64,000 bases of DNA from Costus lasius. Lineage: Eukaryota > Streptophyta > Magnoliopsida > Zingiberales > Costaceae. The DNA lies in assembly GCA_027563935.2 (NCBI GenBank), contig CM050451.1, positions 27,295,565 through 27,359,564 on the forward strand, read 5' to 3'. The notes under the pieces were generated by a model. The model had not been told where the DNA came from. It did not search any database and worked only from the letters and a program-made list of their open reading frames with translations. Shown piece by piece: positions 1-10,976 of the stretch (position 1 is the stretch's first letter; each line of letters begins with the position of its first letter). A program made the translations under genes and the position numbers.

Positions 1-3000
1 AGAGGGATGCTTATGATAAGCATCAGGTTGATACTTTGGAGGTTGCTAACCAACATGTCACTTGAATTTAAAGGGTGATATGAATCGAAGAGTGCCTCTG
101 AAATTATTTTAATCTAAGGCAGCTCTTCGATGAATTGGTTGAGCTCAATCCTGCTAAAGTTGATATTCAGTGTGTTGAGCCGAAAGGCTTGACCAAGGAA
201 CTGAAATTAAAGATGGATATGATCAGGAATAATAGGTGCTATTCATGTGGAGGGCCACCTCACATGTTGAAGGACATGTTGCAACTTCAGAATGAGGAGA
301 AGAAAGGCAAGGCCTTGTCTTCATGCTCAGGTATTTATGTTACCGAAGTCAACCTTTCTACTCCTATGACATGGGTATTGGATACCGCATGTGGAAGTAC
401 AAATATGCAAAGGCTCAGAAAGGATAGATCGGTAAGGCCTAGAGAGATTAACCTACGGATAGGTAACAGGGCACAAGTTGCTGCTGTTGCTGTAGGAGTT
501 TTTCTCCCTGCCTTCTGGACTTCAGTTAAAGCTAGACAATTGCTATTATGTACCTTCCCTTACCAAAACATTGTATCCACTCCTTGCTTGGCAAAGAAAG
601 GATTTAGGTTTGAAATAAAAGAGAACTTATGTTCTTTTTCTTTTGCAAACATGTTTTATGGGAAGGGTACTTTGTGCAATAGTCCGCATGTCTTGGACAT
701 GGTTAGCTCTATTTGTAACATAAATATTAAAAGGACCAAACTGAGTGGTTCAGTTGGTGCTTTCCTACGGCATTGTCGATTAGCCCATATAAACAAGAAT
801 CGCATTCGACAACTCCATGCAAATGGGTTGCTAGATTCGAGTTCCTTGGAGGAACTTGATACATGTGAGACTTGTTTATTAGGGAAAATGACAAAGACGC
901 CCTTCACCAAGATTGGTGAGAGGGCAGGAGGTTTGTTGGATCTCATACATAGTGATGTGTGTGGGCTATTCAATAAACAAGCCAAAGGAGGGTATAACTA
1001 CTTCATCACATTTACTGATGACTTCAGTAGATATGGTTATGATTACATGAAGTAGAGAACCAGCTTGGTAGATCCTTTAAGAATCTTCGATCAGATCGTG
1101 ATGGAGAGCACCTGAGCAGTGTATTCTTTGACTATCTGAGTAAGTGTGGGATCCTATCCCAACTCACTCCTCCTAGAGCACCTCGGTAGAATGGTGTATC
1201 TGAAAGGAGAAATCAAACCTTGTTGGACATAGTTCGGTCTATGATGAGTCATGCAACTCTACCTCCCTCATTCTGGGGACATGCACTTGAAAAAGCTTCT
1301 CTAATACTGAATATGTTCCATCTAAGAGTGTCTCAAAGATTCCATACGAGGTATGGAATGGGAGACGCCCTAATCTCACTTTTATCAGGATCTAGGGATG
1401 TGAGGCTTATGTCAAACGTCAGGATTCTAGCAAGCTAGAACCTAGATCTGATAAGTGTATGTTTATGGGGTACCCTAAGGAGACTAAGGGTTACTACTTC
1501 TATATTCCCACCGAGAACAAAGTTTTTGTTGCTCGGGGTGCGGTCTTTCTAGAGAAAGAATTTCTCATGAAAGAAGTAAGTGGGAGGAAGTTTGACTTGG
1601 ACAAGGTCCAAGTGCAACCACAAGACATAGAGATGGGAACCTGAGCCACCTGCACCGGTTGCTAGGCAGCCTGAGGCTCAGACACAGGCCCTATGTAGGT
1701 CTGGGAGGTTTCGTCGTACACCTGAGAGGTATGGGTCGCTGCCGACCCAACACGACGGGATCTTCATCATGGAGGATGAACCCAGGACTTATGATGAGGT
1801 GGTCAGTGGACCGGACTCCGAGAGATGGCTTGAGGCCATGCGATCCAAGATGGATTCCATGTCGGCTAACCAAGTCTGGGATTTGGTTGAGCTGCCTGAT
1901 GGGGTAAAACCCATAGGGTGTAAATGGGTCTTCAAGAGGAAGACAGACATGGATGGCAAAATAGTTACCTATAAGGGTAGACTAGTGGCTAAAGGATTTA
2001 AACAAGTCCACGGGGTGGACTATGATGAAACCTTCTCGCCAGTTGCCATGATCAAATCCATTCGGATTCTGCTTGCTATAGCTGCATGTCATGAGATATG
2101 GCGGATGGATGTGAAGACAGCGTTCCTTAACAGGAAGCTAACTAAGGATGTGTATATGACACAACCTAATGACTTCACCCATCCTGCAGATACTAGTAAA
2201 GTCTGCAGGCTAAAGAAATCCATTTACGGATTAAAGCAAGCATCTCGAAGTTAGAATCTTCAGTTTGATGAAGCTGTGAGAGATTATAGCTTTATCAAAA
2301 GCGAAGATGACGCCTGTGTATACAGAAAATTCAGTGGGAGCTTGGTGACTTTTCTGGTCATGTATGTCGATGACATACTGCTCATCCGAAACGACATCCC
2401 TAGTCTTCAAGCTGTGAAGACATGGTTAGGGGAGTGTTTCGAGATGAAGGACTTAGGGGAGGCCGCCTATATTCTAGGCGTGAGGATCTACCGGGATAGA
2501 TCCAAGAGGCTCTTGGCCCTTAGTCAGAGTACCCACATTGATAAGGTCCTGGAGAGGTTCAACTTGGAGCAATCCAAGAAGGGATACCTTCCAGTGAGAC
2601 ATGGCCTTACTCTCTCAAAGAACCAGTGTACCAACACAGAGCCTGAGAGAGATGACATGAGTCGAGTGTCCTATGCTTTGGTGGTGGGATCGATCATGTA
2701 TGCAATGTTGTGTACTAGACCAGTTGTGGCTTATGCTGTGAGCATAACCAGCCGATACCAATCCAATCCTAGTTTACAGCACTAGGTGGCTGTAAAGAAT
2801 ATCCTTGAGTATCCTGAAAGGGACTAAGGATTTATTCTATAAAGTCTACGGGGGACAGGAAGAACTCAGTGTGCAGGGCTTCACTGATGAGTCGTTCCAG
2901 TCTGATCCTGACGACTTCAGATCGCAGACCAGCTATTAGTTTAAGATGGTTGGAGGTGCTGTATGCTGGAAGAGCTTCAAGCAATCCACCATAGCTAATT

Positions 3001-3348
3001 CTACAACCGAAGCTGAGTATGTGGTTGCTTCTGAGGCAGCCAATGAAGCCGTTTGGATCAGGAAGTTCTTTTCTGAACTTCAGGTGGTTCCAAGTGCAAT
3101 GAATCCCATTGAGCTCTACTATGACAACAATGGGAACTGCACATACTAAGGAACCACGGTCTCATCAAAGGTCCAAACACATACTCAAGAGATTTTGCCT
3201 GATCAAAGAGATCATTGATCGAGGTGATGTCAAGATTAGCAGAATTGACACAGAGAGCAATCTAGCAGACCCACTGACCAAGGCTTTGGCGCAGCAGAAG
3301 CATGATGGTCGTACTAGAGATATGGGGTTGAGGTTGCTCAACCTCTAG
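1..3348 (+). pseudogene. Copia A gag-pol remnant (5' end outside window)
   Basis: Decayed Ty1/copia polyprotein in the order gag tail, protease, integrase, reverse transcriptase, RNase H. Visible pieces are a broken zinc knuckle CYSCGGPPHMLKDM near 238 (last Cys replaced by Met), a WVLDTAC protease-type motif near 373, integrase core FTDDFSRYG near 1013, RT palm YVDDILLI near 2362, and the RNase H tail with EAEYV near 3013. A stop at 1053-1055 follows a deletion of roughly 70 bp relative to copia C, and further stops or frameshifts lie near 1436, 1642, 2252, 2783, 2937 and 3147. It matches the gag-pol of C at 37.0-40.6 kb base for base over long stretches, so A and C are one family. The gag is shortened between NLRQ and the knuckle, as in C. 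It cannot encode a working polyprotein. Confidence 0.93.
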
Positions 3349-3360
3349 GTCTTAGTGCAA

Positions 3361-3369
3361 GTGGGAGAT
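3361..3369 (+). other. Polypurine tract of copia A
   Basis: GTGGGAGAT lies directly before the TGTTGG start of the 3' LTR, the position where plus-strand DNA synthesis is primed. The surrounding 20 bases are identical in copias A, B, C and D. Confidence 0.8.
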
Positions 3370-3569
3370 TGTTGGTGTATATGCCCTAGGACCTAGTTTT
3401 GGTCCATCTTTGTACTACTTGACTCTGATATTAATATATATCTTTCTGGCATTGTCGTTATCATTGTTTGTCTACACCTGCGATTGTGTACTTACATGAT
3501 AATGTCCCTGGAGACAGATTGGATCTGTGCTCGAACTATAGTCCCCAGTCGATGTACCTGAGTGGATAT
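3370..3569 (+). repeat. Copia A 3' LTR, part 1
   Basis: Begins TGTTGGTGTATATGCCCTAG right after the polypurine tract and matches the start of both LTRs of copia C (24439 and 40656). It breaks off at GTGGATAT, where copia B is inserted, and resumes at 12659. Confidence 0.92.
3565..3569. other. Target site duplication of copia B (left)
   Basis: GATAT directly before the B LTR is repeated at 12654-12658 directly after it. The uninterrupted sequence (GTGGATATGGGACA) is seen in the related C LTR at 24631-24645, which confirms the insertion point. Confidence 0.95.
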
Positions 3570-5245
3570 TGTTGGGGTATGCCCTTAAGGCTAATGTTTG
3601 AGGCCTATGGGAATGTATCAGTATCATGTAATAAACTCTTATGTTTATAAAGGCATGGTTGTTATTCAGTTAAGTTACATTGTCTGCTGCAATATATGTT
3701 CTTCTGAATAATGTCTCAAAGCTGTTCAGCTAGGCTGACATGCTATTATGTCCTTAGTCGATATATCTTGGTGAACATGAGACAGCCTTGATATGATTGA
3801 GACTAATATGTGTTCTAATCTTATAGGATGCTTCGAGCATGGAATAAGATGTAGACTCATGGGTACATTGGATGTGCTGGACAGACCCTACTAGGATGTT
3901 CAATTGTTTGTCACAATGTGAATATTCCTTGAATGTGACAAGTGGCACATTTCCTTTGACTTGAGATCACTTGTGTTTTCTAAATGATGATTGTCATTGT
4001 TTTGAGGTAGTTCAATATCATTTGAAACATAATGATTATAGACTATCTTGGATGGTGAGCTTGAATCAGGTTAGGGCACTAGTGATAGACATAGGATTGC
4101 CGTCTCCTTGTTTAAGGAGTGTGATGTTCTAAAGGGGCCCCATGGATGAGATGATTGAGAGAGTGTATGGCCATACCCAGGTGACTGTGTTCATCTGATC
4201 TAATCATGCTTATCATATTGGAGTTACAAGCTTGACAAGCTTGTCCAATAAGAACATCTAGTGGCAAAGGAAATATGCATGCCTTGTGAGTTGATTCACA
4301 CTTGTGCTGTGGTTTGGGTGTAGTCTTGGAAGACTCTTTCCTTTATATCGGGAGACAGTGATGTGTTGCTAGATACCCCTCACTGATCGTGATAATGAGA
4401 ATTATCGTTACCGACATTTAGAGGAAACCCTCAGGGTCGCACAATTTGATGATATGGCTTACTTAAGTCAGATCGTGTGGACTGAATTGTTCAGGTTCAG
4501 TTTAAAGGGATTTAATCTCTGATTGTAAGTGAGATCTGGTCTGATCATGTTTGATTGATTAGGGCTTGAGATCGGTAAGCTTCGATCGAGAGAATGGATG
4601 CTAGATCGGTCAGATCAAGAGCATCAAAGAGATCGACGGTTAGATCTGAAGCCTTAGGGTTTAATTAAGATCTAGACCATATTGCTTGGGATAATTGGTC
4701 TTGGACCAAACCGTGAAGAACCGGCTCATGAATGAGCGCATGGTTCAAAGTGAAGAGAAGTTTGCGCTTGGGTAAAACCGAAGTCGCATGAGAGCATGAA
4801 CGTGGGAGTGGTTTTCTATTTTTAGAAACCACGACTCCTAAGCGTGGTCACATCTCTCTCGCTTCATTCACACCTTGTCGCCGCGCTTGGCTAGAGGGTC
4901 TTGAGGCATTCTCGCGTGGAGGAGAAGCTAAGACGACAAGGAAGTTTTCGCCAAGGAGATCTCTCATCCTTTTCCACTCGACAAGAACCTTTGGAGAACC
5001 TTGCTAGCACAAGGATCAACAAAGAGTAGGCGACATCACCTTGTGTGCGCCACCTAAGGAGGAGATCCATTTCGCTCTCTCATTCCAAGACACCATCCAA
5101 GTGATGGCAATGGTGAGTATCGCTTTTCATTATAAGTTGATCATATTACATGCTTTAAGATCGCATAGGAAACCCTAGATTCCGCTAGAAATTTTGTTGC
5201 GCCTCCTATTAGGGTTTCGCCCCCTCTTGAAAGGGGTTCCCTGCA
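3570..5245 (+). repeat. Copia B 5' LTR
   Basis: Starts TGTTGGGGTATGCCC and ends GGTTCCCTGCA, followed by the primer-binding site. It holds the 12-bp palindrome GTATGGCCATAC (4165-4176), a second dyad GATAAT-GAGA-ATTATC (4391-4406), a partly self-complementary stretch around CTATTTTTAG at 4816 that may serve as a TATA-like box, and the mini-exon with splice donor at 5104-5118. Confidence 0.96.
5104..5118 (+). promoter_or_regulatory. Putative LTR mini-exon end and splice donor (B)
   Basis: ATGGCAATG is followed by GTGAGT, a consensus plant 5' splice site. The exon ends on a codon boundary at 5112. Joined to the acceptor at 7053 it enters the gag frame in phase 0, giving gag a Met-Ala-Met start encoded in the LTR. 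The same arrangement occurs at 12511, 22601, 26684 and 32236, and on the minus strand ending at 33501 and 27775. Splicing is inferred, not shown. Confidence 0.6.
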
Positions 5246-5247
5246 AT

Positions 5248-5259
5248 TGGTATCAGAGC
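5248..5259 (+). other. Primer-binding site of copia B
   Basis: TGGTATCAGAGC, two bases after the LTR end, complements the 3' end of plant initiator tRNA-Met and primes minus-strand DNA synthesis. Confidence 0.95.
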
Positions 5260-6541
5260 GAAGGTTCATGCATGATAATATGATTGCTTTGATTTTGTGT
5301 TCCATGAATGCTTAGATCTATATCATGCGAAATTTTATCATGTTGATTTGTTTCATACCGAAACCTATTTCATGTTTCATTTGCGCATGTATGATGATAT
5401 ATTGGCGCATCTTGGTTTTCTCAAAACTATTTTACATGCGCGACTCACTATAGATCTAAGGCCCTCCTATAAACCCTTAGACGGGTTATTAGGGTTGAAG
5501 TCACCCCCTGAGTTAGATCCAAACGGTCTGATCAGACTATCTGACAGCCTGAATGGGTCGACCAGATAGCACCTTGGCGCAAGCCTGTGGTGGCTATAGG
5601 TCGACTGCAGACAGGTGTGTAGCGATGTCTGATTGAGACAACCTATGAACACACATGAGTTAGGCCCGGGGTCACACCCGCTTGCCAGACCTCAATGTGG
5701 TTGTTCAGCCCTGACGCAAGCATGGTTGACCTTATGGTCGACTCAAGTCAATTAGGACTTGGTGCATGCTAGGGCAGTGGATCTGACTAGGTTGGATGAG
5801 TGGATCCCTGGTAATGGACCGTTGTAAGGTTGAAGGGCGAATAAGGAAATTAAATTGATACCTATGGGGTTTTTTCAAAATTTTAATTTTCTTCGTTGGA
5901 TCACATGTTTGAATGATGCATATGTTTGTCTATTTAGTCTTATGTGGGCTGCCCATATTAATTGTGTACTGTGCTGGGGCCTGCGTGCCTGGGATTTACA
6001 ATTGTAAATTAATTGTTATTTTTGTGATCTGCGAATCACAGTTTAATTAATTTATAATGTCATATTGACCTGCGTGTCAATCTTGTCTAGATAGTTAAAT
6101 TTGTAATTTAATTAGACAAGAGCACTGAGCACACTTGGCAGAGGCGCATGCAGCAGTGGCTGGACCAGGTGGGAGGTCTAGGGTTCGACCCTAGGACCTG
6201 GCGCAATTTTCCTGGTGGGTGCACCAGAGCTGCAATTGGCGCTTGGGCCCTGTTTTGGGCCAGATGAGCAGCAAAAGACCCATGAACAGCAAGTGAAGAC
6301 TTGATTTAGGTTAAGGTCTCACTAGGGCTATGGGCTTTTACCACATAAGATTCATGCTTTCTTTTATTTACTGTTTAAATATTAGAATTGCATGATTAAG
6401 TTTATCTTCTGCTATCACCATAGGAATTGCATGATAGTGAAAGAAGATAAAAGACCGTTAAAATCCAACGCTAAATATCAAGCTCGTAAGCCTTCTGACG
6501 CGAAACCTCACTATTCTGATTATCGTTGGAGCCGTGTTGTA

Positions 6542-6879
6542 CCCACTCAGTGGGCACGTCCATCTATCTTCAGACGGTGCGGGATTACACCTGTGTGTTA
6601 CAGAGTGGGGATTTATCCCTTCTCGTTGCTCAGCATAGCACATGGTGGTCCAGGGAGTAGGTCGGGTCAGCTTGACCGTGTGGGCTACATATGTGGCGCA
6701 TATGGTAGCACATGGAGGCAGCCATCTGTGGGGTCAGAGACTGTGTTGTACCAACTCAGTTGGCACAGTCTGCTGGATTGCCCAGATGAAGGGGAATCGC
6801 ACGGGTTGGCGATCGGCAGGGAATGCCTACCGGAGATTAGTGCTTGTACTCTCTGTGCATCTTATCTCGCCTGAGCGGG
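6542..6879 (+). other. Three conserved leader hairpins (B)
   Basis: Hairpin 1 is CCCAC-TCA-GTGGG (6542-6554), hairpin 2 is CCAAC-TCA-GTTGG (6751-6763), and hairpin 3 is CTCGC-CTGA-GCGGG with one G-U pair (6866-6879). Spacing is 209 and 115 nt. The same three positions in C, D and E carry hairpins with altered but still paired stems. Confidence 0.75.
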
Positions 6880-7033
6880 ACGCGGAGACCAAGTATGAAA
6901 TCCGGATCCCATCTCACTAAAAGAATACTACTCTTTCGGGCTGTTTTGCTGGATTTTTCAGCCAGATAAAAATAGTGAGAAAAGGAATCTTTCTTAAGTC
7001 CTGATTGATTCTTATACATTGATACTGACCTTG

Positions 7034-7053
7034 CTGTTCTTGCATTGTTGTAG
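7034..7053 (+). promoter_or_regulatory. Putative splice acceptor before gag (B)
   Basis: A T-rich tract ending TTGCATTGTTGTAG. The terminal TAG is also an in-frame stop for gag, so the conserved gag frame cannot extend upstream unless the intron is removed. Confidence 0.6.
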
Positions 7054-7074
7054 ATACCTGCAGCAACGAACACC

Positions 7075-10000
7075 ATGAACTTCAATGTGCGATCCCTACT
7101 GGAAAGGGAGAAGTTTGCTGGGCCGAACTTCTCTGACTGGTTTGGACACCTTAAGATCGTTCTTAAGGCAGAGAGGAAACTGTATGTCCTCGAGACGGCG
7201 ATACCGCCGCAGCCCGCTCCGAACGCCGCAAGGGCGGTTCGGGAAGCCTATGAAAAGCACGTCAATGATAGCATTGATGTCGCTTGCCTGATGCTAGCGT
7301 CTATGACGCCACCGCTGCAGCGTCAGCATGAGGATATGTCAGCTATACAGATTATAGCGAACCTCAAGATGCTGTATGCTGCACAGGCAAGGACTGAGCG
7401 CTACAATTTGACGAAGCTCTTCTTTCAGAGCAAACTGGCTGAAGGGAGCCCAGTGGGAGCTCACGTGCTCAAGATGATTGGGCACAAGGAGGCTCTAGAG
7501 AAACTGGGGCATACCATCAACCAGGAGCTTGCTGTGGACATTATTCTGCAGTCTCTCCCGCCTTCATTCGACGCGTTCATTATTAATTTTAATATGAACA
7601 AAATCGATTGTACTCCGGCAGAGCTGCTGAATATGCTCTTGACCACTGAGGAGACTCTGAAGGGTAAGCCTTCGACCTCTGTCTTAATGGTTCCTTCTAG
7701 GAACAAGAAGAAGGGGAAGAAGGGCAAGGCCACTGTCAAGAGCTACAGCAAGGCTCTGAAGCAAAAGGTCAAGCGGTCTAAGGAATACAGGTGTTTCCAC
7801 TGTGGCCAGCTGGGTCACTGGAAAAAGGACTGTAAAGCGCTCCAAGGAGATAAGAGGGGAAGCATTGCTTCTGGCTCAGGTATATTCGTGACTGAGGTCA
7901 TGTTTTCTTCTTCTATATCATGGGTGTTGGACACTGCATGTGGAGTTCACATTTGTTCAAATGTACAGGAACTCAAGAGAAGAAGGCAGGTGGGACAGCA
8001 TGAGGTGGACCTACGCGTTGGAAACGGAGCACGGGTTGCTGCTGTTGCTGTAGGAGACTACTTCATTTCTTTACCATCTGGCATTGTATTGGAACTAGAC
8101 AATTGTTACTTTGTTCCCAGTATTACTAAAAATATTATCTCCATTCCTGCTCTTGTCAGGAAGGGATTTTCCTTTGAATGCAATATTTCAAAGTGTGTTT
8201 TATCTTTAGATAATATTGTTTATGCAACTGGTTCAATTAGCAATGGGTTATTCATGTTGGACATGGAATGTTCGATACAGCAAATTGATATTAAGAAAGC
8301 CAAGTATGCTGATGACAGCACCTTGTTATGGCATAGTCGTTTAGGCCATATTAACGAGAAACGCATTAAGCGGTTGCATGATAATGGACTGCTGGGATCA
8401 TTCTCCTACAAGGAGATTGATACATGCAAATCTTGTTTGATGGGTAAAATGACGAAGTCACCTTTTCTTCATAAAGGTCAAAGGGCTTCAGGTTTACTTG
8501 ACCTTATACACAGTGATGTGTGTGGGCCATTTAGTAAACATGCCAGAGGTGGCTATCAGTACTTCATTACCTTTACTGATGATTTCAGTAGGTATGGTTA
8601 TGTCTATCTGATGAGACATAAAAGTGAATCTTTTGACAAGTTCAAAGAATTCAAAAATGAAGTACAGAATCAGTTAGGCCGAAATATCAAGGCACTTCGC
8701 TCAGATCGAGGTGGTGAATACCTAAGTCATGCATTTACTGACTATCTAAAGGAGTGTGGGATTATCTCACAGCTCACTCCGCCAGGAACACCGCAATGGA
8801 ATGGTGTGTCCGAGAGGAGAAATAGAACGTTACTTGATATGGTTCGTTCTATGATGAGTCAGGCTTCTTTACCCAACTCCTTTTGGGGTTTTGCGCTGGA
8901 AACAGCTGCAAAGGTACTAAACCGAGTGCCATCCAAGGCAGTTTCTAAGACTCCATATGAGTTATAATATGGGAAACAGCCGAGCTTGACATTTATCAGG
9001 ATCTGGGGCTGCGAGGCTTATGTCAAAAAGCTCGCCTCTGGGAAACTAGAGAGCAGATCTGACAAATGTATCTTTGTCGGTTACCCTAAGGAAACTAAGG
9101 GTTATTATTTCTACGATCCCAAGGAGAACAAGGTTTTTGTTGCTCGGACGGCCATATTTCTTGAGAAGGAGTTTCTTCTGCAAGAGGCCAGTGGGAGAGA
9201 AATAAAGCTGGATGAGAATCCAGAAGAAGGACAAAGTGACCAAGCAGAGTTGGATGAGCCTGAGCCGGTAGAACAGGTTATTGAACAACCTGAGGCTCAG
9301 ATATCACGGGAACCGCGAAGATCGGGAAGGATCCGTCGACAGCCTGAGCGCTATGACGGAGTCTACATCATTGATCATGATGAACCCCTCACTTATGCGG
9401 ATGCGGTCAGTGGACCGGATTCAGCGAGATGGCTTGAAGCTATGCGCGCCGAGATGGACTCCATGTCAGATAACCAAGTTTGGGATTTGGTTGATCCGCC
9501 TCCGGGAGTTATCCCTATAGGCTGTAAATGGATCTTCAAGAAGAAGATTGACATGGATGGTAACGTAGTTACCTATAAAGGCAGGCTAGTTGCGAAAGGT
9601 TTCAAACAAATCTACGGGATAGATTATGATGAAACTTTCTCACCTGTAGCCATGTTTAAGTCTATTCGGATTCTTTTCGCGATAGCTGCATACTATGATT
9701 ATGAGATCTGGCAGATGGATGTGAAAACAGCTTTCCTTAATGGAAATCTGGATGAGGATGTGTACATGACACAACCAGAGGGTTTCACTAATCCAGCAGA
9801 TCGTCATAAGATATGCAAGTTAAAGAAGTCTATTTATGGACTTAAGCAAGCATCTAGAAGCTGGAATATTCGTTTTGATGAATCAGTCACCGAATTTGGT
9901 TTCATCAAGAACGAGGATGACCCGTGTGTATATAAGAGGTTTAGTGGGAGCGTAATTACTTTTCTAGTCCTCTACGTCGATGACATCTTGATCATTGGAA

Positions 10001-10956
10001 ATGACATTCCTGAAATGCATGCTGTTAAGGCATGGCTGAGGAAATGTTTCCAGATGAAAGATTTAGGAGAAGCAGCCTATGTATTAGGTGTGAAGATCTA
10101 CAGGGATAGATCTAAGAGGCTTCTCGGGCTGTGCCAGAGTACTTACATCGATAAAGTCCTGGAGAGATTTCATTTAGAGAATTCTAAACGAGGATATCTT
10201 CCAGTCAGACATGGTCTGAATCTTTCGAAGAGTCAGTGTCCACAAACACAGACTGAGAAAGATGAAATGGACAATACGCCTTATGCTTCGGCTATTGGTT
10301 CCATTATGTATGCGATGTTGTGTACTCGCCCAGACGTCGCTTACGGGTTAAGCGTGACCAGTCGTTTCCAAAGTAATCCAGGTATGGCGCACTGGATTGC
10401 AGTCAAGAACATTTTAAAATATCTGCGGAGGACCAAAGATATGTTCTTGATATATGGTGGTCAGGAAGAACTCAGTATTGAAGGATATACTGACGCTTCG
10501 TTCCAGTCTGACCAGGATGATTTCCGATCGCAATCAGGCTATGTTTTTAGCTTGAATGGAGGTGCAGTGGTGTGGAAGAGTTTCAAACAGTCAACTGTTG
10601 CTGATTCCACAACAGAAGCCGAGTATGTTGCAGCCTCGGAAGCATCCAAGGAGGCAGTGTGGATTCGTAAGTTCGTGAGAGAACTTGGTGTTGTTCCTTC
10701 GAGTGCAGATCCTTTGGTTATCTTCTGTGATAACACTGGAGCAATTGCACAAGCAAAGGAACCACGGTCGCACCAGAAGTCCAAGCACATACAGAGACGG
10801 TTTCATTTGATCAGGGAGATCATAGATCGTGGCGAGATCAAAATCTGCAAGGTTCATACAGATGACAATCTGGCAGACCCGCTTACCAAGCCTCTGGCGC
10901 AGCAGAAGCATGAGAAGCACTGTAATAATATGGGTTTGAGATTTCTCAACCATTAG
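7075..10956 (+). CDS. Copia B gag-pol polyprotein, one in-frame stop
   Basis: One continuous frame of about 1,293 codons interrupted only by TAA at 8965-8967, between integrase and RT, where relatives have Trp. Domains: capsid-like gag (residues 1-230), zinc knuckle CFHCGQLGHWKKDC (240-253), protease with WVLDTAC (around 283; the family usually has DSG), GAG-pre-integrase LLWHSRLGH (about 417), integrase catalytic core with D in HSDVCGPF, D in RSDRGGEY and E in GVSERRN, RT with YVDDILIIGND (about 966), and RNase H with YTDASF, EAEYVAASEA and DNTGAIA. Every catalytic block is present. The frame is open from 7054, and ATG 7075 is the first internal ATG, but the true start may be the LTR mini-exon. 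The stop probably blocks RT synthesis from this copy. Confidence 0.95.
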
Positions 10957-10967
10957 ATTAAGTGCAA

Positions 10968-10976
10968 GTGGGAGAT
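10968..10976 (+). other. Polypurine tract of copia B
   Basis: GTGGGAGAT immediately before the 3' LTR; the flanking 20 bases are identical to those of A, C and D. Confidence 0.85.

Larger units (their letters stand above)
5260..7053 (+). other. Copia B leader, likely intronic
   Basis: A 1.8-kb leader between primer-binding site and gag. No frame in it resembles a known protein; the open frames at 6392-6874 and elsewhere look incidental. The last 600 bases are alignable, with many changes, to the leaders of copias C (36.4-37.0 kb), D (58.8-59.4 kb) and E (minus, 29.9-30.5 kb). They contain three hairpins listed separately. The leader lies between the LTR splice donor and the acceptor before gag. 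Confidence 0.7.

Noticed and set aside
6392..6874. 160-codon frame in the leader of copia B
   Set aside because: The homologous leaders of C, D and E do not keep it open, and it spans the conserved hairpins.
8962..8970. Programmed stop readthrough in copia B gag-pol
   Set aside because: The TAA lies between integrase and RT, not at a gag-pol border, and relatives have a Trp codon there. It looks like an ordinary mutation.
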